Shown one piece after another: positions 1 to 8,685 of a stretch of DNA of 30,788 bases; position 1 is the stretch's first letter; the number at the start of each line of letters is the position of its first letter. Source of the DNA: Candidatus Fermentibacterales bacterium (GTDB taxonomy: Bacteria; Fermentibacterota; Fermentibacteria; Fermentibacterales; JAFGKQ01); contig JAFGKQ010000023.1 of the NCBI GenBank assembly GCA_016928495.1, forward strand, positions 1-30,788, in the 5' to 3' direction. The translations under genes and the position numbers were made by a program. Under the pieces are notes generated by a model, which saw nothing but the letters and a program-made list of their open reading frames with translations, was not told where the DNA came from and searched no databases.

Positions 1-1647
1 GAAGTCGGTCGGAACGAATCGCAGCATCAGCAGCGAGAGCACGAAGAGCCCGATGGTCGACCAGATCACCAGCTTCCTGTGACCGACGGTCCAGGTGACC
101 GCTCGGTTGTATCGGCTGTTGATGGCGTCTATCCTGCCGCCGATGAGCGCGGCGAGCCTGCCCTTCCTGGGCTCGAGCTTCTTCGCCCTGGAGGTCAGCA
201 GAGGCACCAGGCTCAGCGCAACGAACAGGGAGACGAGCAGGCTGAAGCTTATGGTCAGGCTCATGTCGCGGAAGAGCTGGCCGGACAGGCCCGGAACGAA
301 CAGGATGGGAACGAACACCGCCAGAGTGGTCAGCGTGGAGGCGGTTATCGCCATTCCCACCTCCATCGAGCCCTTCACGGAGGCATCCGGGCCGGCCTCA
401 CCGCTTTCCCTGTACCTGAAGATGCTCTCCAGCACCACTATCGAGTTGTCCACGAGCATGCCCACGGCAAGCGCTAGGCCCGCCAGGGATATGAAGTTGA
501 TGTCCACCTCGAAGAAGTACATGACCGCGAAAGTTGCCACTACCGACAGGGGGATCGAGATGCCGACGATTATCGAGCTCCGCCAGGACCGGAGGAAGAA
601 CAGCAGGACCAGCACCGCGATGATGAAGGCCTGGACGGCTGTCTGAGAGAGGTTGCCTATGGAGTCGGTAATGAACTCGGACTGGTCCCAGAGAACGAAC
701 AGGTCGAAGAGGCCGGCGTAGCGCCCGGAAATGTCCCCCAGCTCCGCGGAGACGGCACGGCAGACGTTCACCGTGTTCGCATCCGACCGCTTCATGATGA
801 AGAGGATCACGGCTGACTTGCCGTCCACCCTGACATGGTCGACTATCTCCATCGTCCCGTCGTAGACCTCCGACACGTCCCTCAGCATGACCGGGCCTCC
901 GGGTCCGTACCCGACGACGAGCTGCTCTATCTCCTCGACCGAGTGGTAGGCGGATTCGACGCGCACGTTGATCTTCATGCCGCCCGCCTCGACGGCTCCA
1001 GCAGGCTGGTCGTTCCTGACCGCCCCGAGAGCACCCACGACGGCCGTGAGCGACACGCCGCTCTCGGCGAGCCTGACCGGATCGACCTCCACCCTTATCT
1101 GGCGCTCCAGTCCCCCCTGAGTCATGGTGGAGCCGACGCCATCGATCCTGTTGATCAGAGGCTCTATCTCCTCCTCGACCATCTCTCTCAGATCGAAGTC
1201 GTTGAGAACGTCGCTGGTGAAGGAGATGAACATCACGGGCTGGGCACTGGGGTCCAGCGCCAGCACGAAGGGCTTGCTGGCATCCTCCGGCAGGAAGTCC
1301 TCGTAGAGATCCAGAACGCGCCTCAGGTCGGTCTCGGCCTGGTTGAGGTCGTAGCCCCAACTGAACTCCGCGATGACGCTGCTGATGCCCGGACTCGAGC
1401 TGGAGGAGACCTTCCGGACGTTCTTGACCCTGGCTGCCGCCTCCTCGAGGATGTCGGTCACCAGGGTCTCCATCTCCTCGGCTCCCGCACCCTGAAGCTG
1501 GCTCACCATGAAGATCATCGGGAACTGGAGGTCGGGGTAGAGATCGACTCCGAGCTGGGTGAGCCCGAAGAGGCCGACACCGAGCACGAAGATGAAGACC
1601 ATGATGAAGGTTATGCGTCTGCGTACCGAGAGGCCCGGGAGGCTCAT
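1..1647 (-). CDS. RND efflux pump permease (AcrB/HAE1 type), 3' part missing
   Basis: Inner-membrane proton-driven pump subunit that exports drugs or amphiphiles through the adaptor and TolC-like channel encoded just upstream. The 549 codons visible are the N-terminal half of a family that is usually 1000-1050 residues; the gene runs off the window at base 1. Seen in the translation: a cytoplasmic start and TM1 (residues about 10-32) followed by the typical 'GVDLYPDLQFP' entry into the porter domain, two periplasmic porter repeats, then TM2-TM6 from about residue 335. The TM4 segment carries 'LAGLALAVGMLVDNSIVVLE', whose acidic residue matches the family's proton relay. The ATG overlaps the adaptor stop codon (ATGA), with a GAGG about 10 bases upstream. 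It is the last visible gene of the tetR-led operon. The substrate cannot be told from sequence. Confidence 0.93.
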   Translation of the reverse strand, partial: MSLPGLSVRRRITFIMVFIFVLGVGLFGLTQLGVDLYPDLQFPMIFMVSQLQGAGAEEMETLVTDILEEAAARVKNVRKVSSSSSPGISSVIAEFSWGYDLNQAETDLRRVLDLYEDFLPEDASKPFVLALDPSAQPVMFISFTSDVLNDFDLREMVEEEIEPLINRIDGVGSTMTQGGLERQIRVEVDPVRLAESGVSLTAVVGALGAVRNDQPAGAVEAGGMKINVRVESAYHSVEEIEQLVVGYGPGGPVMLRDVSEVYDGTMEIVDHVRVDGKSAVILFIMKRSDANTVNVCRAVSAELGDISGRYAGLFDLFVLWDQSEFITDSIGNLSQTAVQAFIIAVLVLLFFLRSWRSSIIVGISIPLSVVATFAVMYFFEVDINFISLAGLALAVGMLVDNSIVVLESIFRYRESGEAGPDASVKGSMEVGMAITASTLTTLAVFVPILFVPGLSGQLFRDMSLTISFSLLVSLFVALSLVPLLTSRAKKLEPRKGRLAALIGGRIDAINSRYNRAVTWTVGHRKLVIWSTIGLFVLSLLMLRFVPTDF

Positions 1648-2726
1648 CTTTCCACGACCTCCACGAGGGACCCGTCCGAGACCCTGTTCTGGCCCCTGAC
1701 TATTACGGAGTCACCGAACTCCACCCCTTCAGTTATCTCGACCATTCCGGCGGTGCGGATCCCAGTCTCGACCGCCCGTATCACCGCGGCTCCGTCCTCG
1801 ACGATCGCGATCTCGTAGCCGTCGCGCGTCCTTCTCAGAACGCTCTCGGGAACCACCACCGCATCGGTCGAGGTCTCGGTCATGATGCTCACCCTGCATG
1901 TCATCCCGGGCCTCAGAAGCTGATCGGGGTTGTCGAAGCGAACCTCCACGGGGACCAGGCCGCTGACAGGGTCCACCGTCGGGGATACTGCGGTGACGAT
2001 GCCCGGGAAGGACTGGCCCTGCAGAGCAGTGACCGAGATGTAGGCCGGAAGCCCGACCCTGAGGGAGTAGATGTCCGACTCGGGAAGCAGCGCCTCGGCC
2101 ACGATCCCCTCGGCGTTGGAGATCGAGACCAGAGGCTGCCCCGAGGCCGTGTTGCCTGCTCTGGCCCAGACCCTTCCGATCCTGCCCGTGAACGGGGCCT
2201 CGATCACTGCATTGTCCCTCACGCTCTCGGCCTGGTTGTAGCCCGCGTAGGCCTGGTTGAGCTGGGCCTGGGCGGCCTCCGCTCCCGTCCTCGCGGCATC
2301 GAGCTGCTGCTCGCTCACGGCGCCCGCCTGGAAGAGGGTCTCCATCCTCTCCAGGTTCTGACCGGCGTTGTCGGCATTGGCTCGCGCGGCGCTAATGGCC
2401 GCAAGGGCAGCCGACGTCCCCGCAGTGGTCTGCTGATCGGTATCGAGCCTCACCAGCTTCTGCCCGGCCTCCACGCTGTCCCCCTCGCTGACGAGGACCT
2501 CGAGGATCCTCCCTGGCATGCTGGCGTAGATCAGCGCCTCCTCGATCCCTTCGAGTCTCGAGTTGGCGTAGACCTCGCGCGAGATCGTCTGGCCCGTCGC
2601 CTCGGCTGCCCTGACCGGAACGGGTCTCTCGGGCGGAGGTGGCGGTGGGCCACATGCGGCCGAGGCAATGAGCATCGAACAGGACGCCATGATGGCGAAG
2701 GTCGTCTCCAGGGGTCTGTTTCTCAT
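1644..2726 (-). CDS. RND efflux periplasmic adaptor (membrane fusion protein), lipoprotein
   Basis: Periplasmic adaptor of the HlyD/AcrA type that bridges the RND pump and the TolC-like channel. The N-terminus is a lipoprotein signal ending in a SAAC lipobox, followed by a proline-rich linker. Next come a lipoyl half-motif ('ASMPGRILEVLVSEGDSVEAGQKL', seen in two parts), an alpha-hairpin rich in Ala/Gln, the second lipoyl half ('IEAPFTGRIGRVWARAGNTA'), a beta-barrel and a membrane-proximal domain. The length of 360 aa is normal. I chose ATG 2726 because GGGAGAG lies 8 bases upstream. An in-frame ATG at 2747 overlaps the TolC-like stop (ATGA) but lacks a ribosome site and would add 7 residues before the signal peptide. 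Its 3' end overlaps the pump gene by 4 bases. Confidence 0.93.
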   Translation of the reverse strand: MRNRPLETTFAIMASCSMLIASAACGPPPPPPERPVPVRAAEATGQTISREVYANSRLEGIEEALIYASMPGRILEVLVSEGDSVEAGQKLVRLDTDQQTTAGTSAALAAISAARANADNAGQNLERMETLFQAGAVSEQQLDAARTGAEAAQAQLNQAYAGYNQAESVRDNAVIEAPFTGRIGRVWARAGNTASGQPLVSISNAEGIVAEALLPESDIYSLRVGLPAYISVTALQGQSFPGIVTAVSPTVDPVSGLVPVEVRFDNPDQLLRPGMTCRVSIMTETSTDAVVVPESVLRRTRDGYEIAIVEDGAAVIRAVETGIRTAGMVEITEGVEFGDSVIVRGQNRVSDGSLVEVVER

Positions 2727-2743
2727 CCCGTCTACTCTCCCGA

Positions 2744-4072
2744 TCATTCTATTGGGGCATGCGTCACTTCGACGAAATCCAGTTGATCCAGGGTTCCCAT
2801 GGATCGCGCGAGTCCGGCCTCGCTCAGCCTGAGGCTGTACAGGGCCGAGGCGTAGTTGGTCCGCGCCGAGGTCAGGGCCAGGAAGGCCTGGTCCATGTCC
2901 AGCCTGGTTATCGTGCCAGCCTCGTAGGACACGGTGGCGATGCCCGCCGCCTCCTCGGCCTGCGACAGGGTGTGGCTCGTGGCCTCGACCCTCTCACGGG
3001 ACTCCTCGAGGCCGTTCCAGCCCTGCACGAGGGAGAGGCCGGACGCCTGTTCCATCGCCTCCGACCCGGCATCGGCAGCCAGTCTGTCGTATCGGGCTGC
3101 GTTGTAGGAAGATATATCGTTCAGGCCGTTGAAGATGGGCACCTGCAGAACCAGCATGAGGTTGAGATCTCGCTCGTAGTCGTCCGTGCTGAAGTGCCAG
3201 TCGGACCTCTGAGCCTGGAAGCCATAGCTGGCCTGCAGGAAGAGGCTGGGGAGCAGAGACGCCCTCTGCATGTCCACGCTCGCGGAAGCGATGCTCCTGC
3301 TCCCCTCGGCCAGGGCGAGCTCGGGGCTGTTCCGGCTCATCAGCGTGACGGCCTCCTCCAGAGTCGAGGGAACGTCCAGCGGCAGGCAGTCCTCGAGGCA
3401 GCCCTCTGCATCGAGCGGGGTGGCGATGTCCAGGCCCATCGCCGTCCGCAGCCCGGCTCTGGCGCTCTCGAGCTGGCTCTGGGCCGCAATGGCCTCGGGC
3501 TTCCTGTTCTCCCATGCCACGCGGCTCTGGAGCAGCTCGAACCTCGAGATGGCCCCGGCCTCGTAGCGAATGGCCGCCAGATTGTAGCCCTCCTCGGCGA
3601 TGGCGAGAGCCTCCTCGGAGACCGCGACCATCTCTCTGGCCAGCAGCAGCCCGTAGAAGGCGCGTATCACGTCCAGGATGGCATTCTGTCTCGTCGCGTC
3701 CAGCTCCACCCCGGCCAGGCCCGAGGAACGTGATGCCAGCCTGTACCCGGCCGGGCCCTGAGGCACGAAGAGAGGGACATCGACTGTGATCCCCGCATCG
3801 GAGATCCACTCGGGACCCATCGAGAAAGACCCCACGCCGGGGACCTCTATCTCCTGCACGTCGTAGTCATGAAGGAACGTGAGGCTGCCGTAGATCGAGG
3901 GCAGGAACCAGTACCTCGCGCCTCTCTCGCTCCACTCGGAGCCATGAAGAGCATGGGCCGCAGCCTCCACGTCCCCCCGGTTGCTGAGGGCCATGCCCAC
4001 GGCCTGCTCGAGATCCACCGACCACGACAGCCCCGTGATCGCCAGCACTGCCACGGCGACTGCCTTGCTCAT
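2744..4072 (-). CDS. TolC-family outer-membrane efflux channel
   Basis: Outer-membrane factor that would complete the tripartite pump. The 442-aa product has a short hydrophobic signal peptide (about residues 1-18, 'VAVAVLAITGLSW') followed by two tandem outer-membrane efflux (OEP) repeats. Each repeat contains the long Ala/Glu/Leu-rich helices of the periplasmic tunnel; for example 'YNLAAIRYEAGAISRFELLQ' in the first is mirrored by 'ATVSYEAGTITRLDMDQAFL' in the second. The start is ATG 4072, overlapping the tetR stop codon by ATGA, with GGGAAGGGAG about 9 bases before it. A longer open frame reaching 4726 is only the shadow of tetR. It is gene 2 of the operon and is translationally coupled on both sides. 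Confidence 0.93.
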   Translation of the reverse strand: MSKAVAVAVLAITGLSWSVDLEQAVGMALSNRGDVEAAAHALHGSEWSERGARYWFLPSIYGSLTFLHDYDVQEIEVPGVGSFSMGPEWISDAGITVDVPLFVPQGPAGYRLASRSSGLAGVELDATRQNAILDVIRAFYGLLLAREMVAVSEEALAIAEEGYNLAAIRYEAGAISRFELLQSRVAWENRKPEAIAAQSQLESARAGLRTAMGLDIATPLDAEGCLEDCLPLDVPSTLEEAVTLMSRNSPELALAEGSRSIASASVDMQRASLLPSLFLQASYGFQAQRSDWHFSTDDYERDLNLMLVLQVPIFNGLNDISSYNAARYDRLAADAGSEAMEQASGLSLVQGWNGLEESRERVEATSHTLSQAEEAAGIATVSYEAGTITRLDMDQAFLALTSARTNYASALYSLRLSEAGLARSMGTLDQLDFVEVTHAPIE

Positions 4073-4719
4073 CCGTCCGCACTCCCTTCCCGTTCTCCGC
4101 CGCGGGGCCCGCCCGTGCCCCCGGCGCCCAGCCCCCTGTAGATAAGGTCGATCATGCTCTCGGGATCGGGCGTCACATCGCTGACCGGCTGACCATGGAG
4201 CAGCTTGACGACGTAAGCGTTGAGGGCTCCGTGATGCATGGTCAGCACCAGCCCGGGGTCCACATCGCCGCGTATCTCCCCGCTCTTCCTGGCTTCCTCG
4301 AAGAGCGGAGTCAGCTTGCGGAGCATCATGTCCGAGATCTCGTCCTGAAGCCTGTCGATCATGAGACGGATGCCCGGATCCAGTATCAGGGCGATGTGAG
4401 CCCTCACAAGATCGGGCCTGTCCTTGATGGCCTCGATTCTCCTGGCGGCCATGCGGACCAGGATCTCCCTCAGCGTGCCCGCGGTCTGGACGATAGCGTC
4501 GATCTCCTTCGAGACCTCTTCCAGGACGGTCTGCGCCAGGGCCACGAACAACCCCTTCTTGCTCCCGAAATGGTAGTAGATCGCGGGCTTGGTCAGGCCG
4601 CACTTCTGCGCGATCTCGCTCATCGTGATGCTGGAGCAGGGCTTGCGTCCAAGCAGCCCGATAAGGGCGCCCAGAATGACGTGCTTGGTGTCCTGCTCCA
4701 GGGGCGTCGGGGCTGACAA
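4069..4719 (-). CDS. TetR-family repressor of the efflux operon
   Basis: DNA-binding regulator, 216 aa, probably the ligand-responsive repressor of its own operon. The N-terminal helix-turn-helix is clear at residues 31-60: 'ITMSEIAQKCGLTKPAIYYHF' in two pieces, then 'GSKKGLFVAL', the canonical TetR pattern. The C-terminal two thirds are helical and resemble the AcrR/BetI-type ligand domain. The start is TTG at 4719-4717, since no ATG or GTG fits the frame; GAAAGAG lies about 8 bases upstream. It is first in the operon, directly downstream of a palindrome placed over the predicted start of transcription, so autorepression is likely. The extreme C-terminus is Gly/Arg-rich and probably disordered. 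The inducing ligand is unknown. Confidence 0.93.
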   Translation of the reverse strand: MSAPTPLEQDTKHVILGALIGLLGRKPCSSITMSEIAQKCGLTKPAIYYHFGSKKGLFVALAQTVLEEVSKEIDAIVQTAGTLREILVRMAARRIEAIKDRPDLVRAHIALILDPGIRLMIDRLQDEISDMMLRKLTPLFEEARKSGEIRGDVDPGLVLTMHHGALNAYVVKLLHGQPVSDVTPDPESMIDLIYRGLGAGGTGGPRGGEREGSADG

Positions 4720-4768
4720 CTGACACGCTCTTTCAAGCCGCTGTGTGGAACACTACATGGAAGCTGCC

Positions 4769-4786
4769 TTACTTACCGGTAGGTAA
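4769..4786. promoter_or_regulatory. Likely TetR operator, 18-bp near-perfect palindrome
   Basis: TTACTTACCGGTAGGTAA matches its own reverse complement at 8 of 9 positions per half, centred on ACCGGT. It lies 50 bases upstream of the tetR start and covers the expected transcription start, touching the -10 box. AC(C/T)nACCGGTnGGT-like palindromes are typical targets of TetR repressors that control RND operons, so binding by the adjacent product is the simplest reading. Confidence 0.75.
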
Positions 4787-4812
4787 TCTAAATCTCCGAG
4801 GCTCACGGTCAA
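4785..4812 (-). promoter_or_regulatory. Sigma70-type promoter of the efflux operon
   Basis: On the minus strand, TTGACC (4812-4807) is followed after 16 bases by TAGATT (4790-4785). The -35 matches 5 of 6 consensus bases and the -10 matches 4 of 6. Transcription would begin near 4778, inside the palindrome. No other good promoter is visible between fhs and tetR. Confidence 0.6.
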
Positions 4813-4861
4813 GTCCTTCGACACTAAGCTCATGTGCTCGAGCAGCTTGGGCCACATCGCA

Positions 4862-6544
4862 TCAGAACAGGTTGATCGCGTTGCCCTCCGAGTCCACGTC
4901 CACGTCCACGGCGTTCGGGTTCCTGGGAAGCCCGGGCATTCTCATGATCTCCCCGGTTATCGGGATCAGGAAGCCTGCTCCCGCCGCGATCTCCACCTCC
5001 CTGACAGTGATGACGAAGTCCTTGGGTCTGCCGAGGAGCTCCGGATTGTCCGAGAGGGACTTCTGTGTCTTCGCGATGCAGACCGGCAGCTTGTCGTAGC
5101 CGAACCTGCGGATCATCTCGAGGTCCTTCTGCGCGGTGGAGGTGTAGTCGGCATGCTCCGCGCCGTAGATCTGGCTCGCTACCGTGAAGATCTTCTTCTC
5201 CACGGGCCAGCTCCAGTCGTAGAGCGGCCTGAAGTCGCTCTTGCAGGAGGATGTCCTGTCCACCACCATCTCGGCCAGATCCCGCATGCCATCTCCGCCA
5301 CTGGCAAAGCCGTCCCCCACCGCCGCAGGGACGCCGAGGCCGTCGCAGTGATCGAGGACCACCTTCAGCTCCTCGTCGCTGTCGGTGGCAAACCTGTTGA
5401 GGCACACCACGGCCGGAACCCCGAACCGACGGATGTTCTCGAGGTGCTTGTCGAGGTTCGGCAGGCCCGCAGCCACCGCATCGGGGTTGGCCTCGTCCAA
5501 CTCCTTCCTCCCGACTCCTCCGTGCATCTTGAGGGCCCTGCAGGTTGCCACCAGCACGACGAGGTTCGTGCAGAGGCCGCCGTAGACGCACTTTATGTCG
5601 AAGAACTTCTCGGCCCCGAGGTCGAAGCCGAATCCCGCCTCCGTCACCGCGTAGTCCGCGAAGGCCAGGGCCATCCTGGTGGCCAGGAGCGAGCTGCACC
5701 CGTGTGCTATGTTGGCGAAGGGACCGGTATGGACGAGAGCGGGAGCCCCTTCGAGCGTCTGGACGAGGTTCGGCTTTATGGCGTCCCGAAGAAGCAGGGC
5801 CATCGCGCCGCTCACCTGTATGCTGCCGGCGGTCATCGGCTCCTTGTCATAGGTCATGCCGATGTAGATCCGGTCCAGCCGCTGCTTTAGATCGTCGAGG
5901 TCCTTCGAGAGAGCCAGTATCGCCATCACCTCGCTGGCCGCAGTTATGTCGAATCCCGTCTCCCTGGGCACTCCCTGGGTCCTTCCGCCGAGTCCGATCA
6001 CGATGTCGCGAAGCGCCCTGTCGTTGACGTCCAGCACCCTCCTGAAGGTCACCGTGCGCGGATCGAGCCCGGACACGTCCTTCCAGTAGAGGTGGTTGTC
6101 TATCGCGGCGGCGAGGAGATTGTGCGCGGCAGTCACGGCATGGAAATCGCCGGTGAAGTGCAGGTTGATGTCCTCCATCGGCACGAGCTGCGAGTAGCCA
6201 CCCCCGGTGGCGCCGCCCTTCCTACCGAACACGGGCCCCAGCGATGGCTGCCTGATGGCACAGCAGACGGACTTCCCCAGCGCGGCGAGGCCCTGGGTCA
6301 GGCCGATGCTGGTGGTGGTCTTGCCCTCACCCGCAGGCGTCGGTGTCATGGCCGACACCAGGATGAGGTTCCCCGGCTCCCGCAGATCCGCCTTCTCGAG
6401 GGCCTTCAGGCGGATCTTGGCCTTGTGGCTGCCGTAGACGTCCAGGTCGTCCCCGCCCAGGTCGAGCAGAGCAGCTATCTCGATGATGTCTTTGAGCTTC
6501 GCTCCTCGTGCTATGTCCACGTCGCTCGGGAACTCGATGGTCAT
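4862..6544 (-). CDS. fhs: Formate-tetrahydrofolate ligase
   Basis: Cytoplasmic enzyme that makes 10-formyl-THF from formate, THF and ATP. It feeds C1 units into purine and methionine-tRNA formylation, or serves the methyl branch of acetogenesis. The 560 aa is the normal length. A P-loop 'TPTPAGEGKTTTS' lies at residues 67-79, followed by the family's 'QPSLGPVFGRKGGATGGG' and 'HFTGDFHAVTAAHNLLAA', and later 'HTGPFANIAHGCSS' and 'EAGFGFDLGAEKF'. The C-terminus has the usual 'ITGEIMRMPGLPRNPNA'. I chose ATG 6544 (start MTIEFPSDVDI) because GGGAGAGG sits 6 bases before it; an in-frame GTG 17 codons upstream lacks a ribosome site. It lies 75 bases downstream of the PHP gene, with a hairpin between them. 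No other folate gene is in view. Confidence 0.97.
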   Translation of the reverse strand: MTIEFPSDVDIARGAKLKDIIEIAALLDLGGDDLDVYGSHKAKIRLKALEKADLREPGNLILVSAMTPTPAGEGKTTTSIGLTQGLAALGKSVCCAIRQPSLGPVFGRKGGATGGGYSQLVPMEDINLHFTGDFHAVTAAHNLLAAAIDNHLYWKDVSGLDPRTVTFRRVLDVNDRALRDIVIGLGGRTQGVPRETGFDITAASEVMAILALSKDLDDLKQRLDRIYIGMTYDKEPMTAGSIQVSGAMALLLRDAIKPNLVQTLEGAPALVHTGPFANIAHGCSSLLATRMALAFADYAVTEAGFGFDLGAEKFFDIKCVYGGLCTNLVVLVATCRALKMHGGVGRKELDEANPDAVAAGLPNLDKHLENIRRFGVPAVVCLNRFATDSDEELKVVLDHCDGLGVPAAVGDGFASGGDGMRDLAEMVVDRTSSCKSDFRPLYDWSWPVEKKIFTVASQIYGAEHADYTSTAQKDLEMIRRFGYDKLPVCIAKTQKSLSDNPELLGRPKDFVITVREVEIAAGAGFLIPITGEIMRMPGLPRNPNAVDVDVDSEGNAINLF

Positions 6545-6573
6545 ACCGCCTCTCCCTGATTGGATCGGGTGAA

Positions 6574-6590
6574 CGGGAAGATCCTTCCCG
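6574..6590. terminator. Perfect hairpin between the PHP gene and fhs
   Basis: CGGGAAG-ATC-CTTCCCG is a perfect 7-bp stem with a 3-base loop. It lies between the stop of the PHP gene (6620) and the fhs start (6544), both read on the minus strand. Only a weak T-rich stretch follows on that strand, so it may be a partial terminator, a processing site or an mRNA-stability element rather than a full stop. Confidence 0.35.
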
Positions 6591-6619
6591 GTCAAGATAG
6601 CCCGGTCCGGGCCGCGGGT

Positions 6620-7450
6620 CTAGCGAAGGGGATACTCGACGGGCTCGCCCCGGCGGTAGAGGAGAGCGGTGCCGAAGCCCGCCTCCAGCAGCATGTCCAC
6701 GCCTTCGCCAAGGCCGTAGAAGACCCATGGATCGCGATGAGTGTCCGACCCCAGCGTCACCCGGGTGCCTCCCAGGCTCCTGTAGAGCGCGAGCACGGGT
6801 GGCACCGGGTAGGTCACTCTCTCGTCCCTTCGAAGCCCCGAGGTGTTGAGCTCCAGGGCCACTCCGCGCTCCACCATCGAGGACAGGAGCTGCCTCACGA
6901 GGTCCGGGAAGAGCCTCGTCTCGTCCAGCTCCCGGAGATCGAGCCCTGCCTGTGTCATGCCGCGCCTGAATATCCCGAGATGCGCCAGCACGTCGAATCC
7001 TCCGGTCTCCACCATCTCGATGCTCTGCCGGAGGTACTCCTCCACCAGCCCCATGGGATCCGCACGGGCCTCGAAGGGCTCCTTCTCCAGCACCAGCTCC
7101 TCACCCACCCAGTGGAGCGCCCCGACGACGAAGTCATAGTCGTAGCCCGACGCGGCCTCCATAGCCCGCTCGCCGAACCTGTGGGGCTCGCCGATCTCTA
7201 TGCCCTTGAGCAGCACCGGGCCGTCCGATCCGCGTGATTCGACGGCCTTCGCGAAAGCCTCGTCGTAGCGGGCGGCATCGAACCAGGCGTAGCAGAAGTC
7301 TCTGGGATGGTAGTCCACGTGGGCGACGAAACCCACACCGCTCAGGCCGGCATCGGCAGCCCTCGACGCCAGGAGGCTCTCCGGGAAGTCGGCGTCCGGG
7401 GAGTTTGACGTATGGACGTGCATGTCGTAGATGATCCTCGTCGTCGGCAT
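6620..7450 (-). CDS. PHP-domain phosphoesterase (histidinol-phosphatase HisJ-like)
   Basis: Metal-dependent phosphoesterase of the PHP superfamily, 276 aa and probably cytoplasmic. All metal-ligand motifs of the family are present in order: DMHVHT (H11, H13), HVDYH (H44, H48), GIEIGEPH (E85), ALHW (H113), AHLGIF (H157), ELNTSG (E200, N202) and GSDTH (D236, H238). The overall pattern fits the HisJ/HisK histidinol-phosphate phosphatase branch. No histidine-biosynthesis gene is adjacent, so the substrate remains a family-level guess; other PHP hydrolases act on sugar or nucleotide phosphates. The start is ATG 7450. It is divergent from the ogt-like gene, with 70 bases between the two starts, and probably co-transcribed with fhs. 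Confidence 0.85.
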   Translation of the reverse strand: MPTTRIIYDMHVHTSNSPDADFPESLLASRAADAGLSGVGFVAHVDYHPRDFCYAWFDAARYDEAFAKAVESRGSDGPVLLKGIEIGEPHRFGERAMEAASGYDYDFVVGALHWVGEELVLEKEPFEARADPMGLVEEYLRQSIEMVETGGFDVLAHLGIFRRGMTQAGLDLRELDETRLFPDLVRQLLSSMVERGVALELNTSGLRRDERVTYPVPPVLALYRSLGGTRVTLGSDTHRDPWVFYGLGEGVDMLLEAGFGTALLYRRGEPVEYPLR

Positions 7451-7520
7451 CGCAGGATACTACGCCTGTGGCACGGGCCGGACAAGCCCCGGGAGCGGCC
7501 GAGCCTCTCGACGGAGGAGC

Positions 7521-7979
7521 ATGAACGCCGAGCTGATCTATCGCTCCGGACCAGGAGTGCTCTCCATTCGCCTCAGTGACGGCCTGGTCAGGGGCGCGGC
7601 ATTCACCAGGTCCGCTTGCCTGCCGGAGCTTCCGGACTGCGCCCTGAGGAGGCGCCTCGATGCATACTTCCAAGGCCAGCCAGTCGGTTTCACCGACCTC
7701 ATCGAGCCGCTCGGCTCCACCGGGTTCACAACCAGGGCCTGGCAGGCGATCAGGCAGATCCCGTGGGGAACGACGCTCAGCTACGCGGAGCTGGCCGCAG
7801 CGGCCGGCAGCCCCGGCGCGTCACGAGCCGCCGGAAGGGCCTGCGCAGCCAACAGGATTGCCGTTCTGGTGCCCTGTCACAGGGTGACCCCCGCCACTGG
7901 CGGCGTGGGGGGCTACGCCTGGGGAACGGACATCAAGAGAAGCCTGCTCGAGCTTGAGGGGGCTCTCCTCAGTAGGTGA
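7521..7979 (+). CDS. ogt: Methylated-DNA-protein cysteine methyltransferase (MGMT/Ogt family)
   Basis: Suicide DNA-repair protein that takes the methyl group from O6-methylguanine onto its own cysteine. The active-site motif LVPCHRV puts the acceptor cysteine at residue 119 and its histidine partner at 120. It is preceded by the DNA-recognition helix region ending in 'GRACAANRIAV' and followed by 'GGVGGYAWG', which gives the expected arrangement for the ATase C-terminal domain. The 152 aa is slightly short, with a reduced N-terminal domain of about 60 residues. The start is ATG 7521 with GGAGGAG ending 1 base upstream, or more likely pairing through ACGGAGG; an upstream open frame without a ribosome site was rejected. 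Its 3' end overlaps the convergent lipoprotein gene by 11 bases. Confidence 0.92.
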   Translation: MNAELIYRSGPGVLSIRLSDGLVRGAAFTRSACLPELPDCALRRRLDAYFQGQPVGFTDLIEPLGSTGFTTRAWQAIRQIPWGTTLSYAELAAAAGSPGASRAAGRACAANRIAVLVPCHRVTPATGGVGGYAWGTDIKRSLLELEGALLSR

Positions 7980-8685
7980 CCCCGAGGCCGGTGATGATGA
8001 CTGGCCTTTCGAAACCCAGAGGCATCGTGAACTCGATCGCTATGGCCTCCGGCACGAGCCAGCCGTATCCCTCCCCTTCCTCCTCGGTCTTTATCTCGTA
8101 GTAGCACCCGATCGTGATCCCGTGGAAGGAGTCGTTCTCCACCGAGTCCCAATCGGTCTCGTCGCTGTCGGGAAGCTCCGGGAGGTTCGCGAGGTCGGGG
8201 CCGTACCCCACCTGGTAGCCCCCGTAGACCTCGAACCGGTAGCCCAGCTTCCTTCCCGCCATCAGACTCAGCCTGGGGCTGATGACCTTCACCGGGATGA
8301 CGTAGTTCACGTCGAGCATGCCGCACAGCGCGAGAGGGTCCTCCGGAGGCAGGGCCCCTATGCGGAACTGGGGTCCCAGCCCATAGGACATGAAGCTGAA
8401 CCCCAAGTCTATCCTGTCAGTAGCGCCTATCATGAAGCTGCCGCCCGGAAAGACCTCGAGGTAGTCCTGACGCGTCTCCTCGGCCTGCTTCCTGTCATCG
8501 GGGTCCAGGAAGGCCGGGAGCCAGAGCCCTCCCCGGAACACGTAGCGGCCCTCGCCGAGATTGTGCGCCGGCTGGAGCAGTCCGTACTGGCACCCGACGA
8601 GCACGGCGAGTGCGAGGCTTACGGCGACGGCCGGCAGCGCGCGGCGCGTCCGGGAGCCGGCCGCTCCAGTCACGCTCTTCCTCAT
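7969..8685 (-). CDS. Outer-membrane-type lipoprotein of unknown function
   Basis: I do not recognise a named family. The 238-aa product starts with an Arg-rich lipoprotein signal ending in LVGC (lipidated Cys 32). The rest is rich in Gly, Tyr and alternating hydrophobic strands, for example 'RFEVYGGYQVGYGPD' and 'VIITGLGVTY', and ends with an aromatic residue. That looks like a small beta-barrel or beta-sandwich protein attached to the outer membrane. A short acidic stretch (ETDWDSVEND, KTEEEGEGYG) lies between late strands. ATG 8685 was preferred over GTG 8694 because AAAGGG lies at a usable distance only for the ATG. It is divergent from the metallophosphoesterase (111 bases between starts) and overlaps the ogt-like gene tail to tail. 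Confidence 0.8.
   Translation of the reverse strand: MRKSVTGAAGSRTRRALPAVAVSLALAVLVGCQYGLLQPAHNLGEGRYVFRGGLWLPAFLDPDDRKQAEETRQDYLEVFPGGSFMIGATDRIDLGFSFMSYGLGPQFRIGALPPEDPLALCGMLDVNYVIPVKVISPRLSLMAGRKLGYRFEVYGGYQVGYGPDLANLPELPDSDETDWDSVENDSFHGITIGCYYEIKTEEEGEGYGWLVPEAIAIEFTMPLGFERPVIITGLGVTY

Noticed and set aside
4073-4726. N-terminal extension of the TolC-like frame
   Set aside because: It is the shadow of the TetR gene in another frame. The TolC-like signal peptide begins at ATG 4072.
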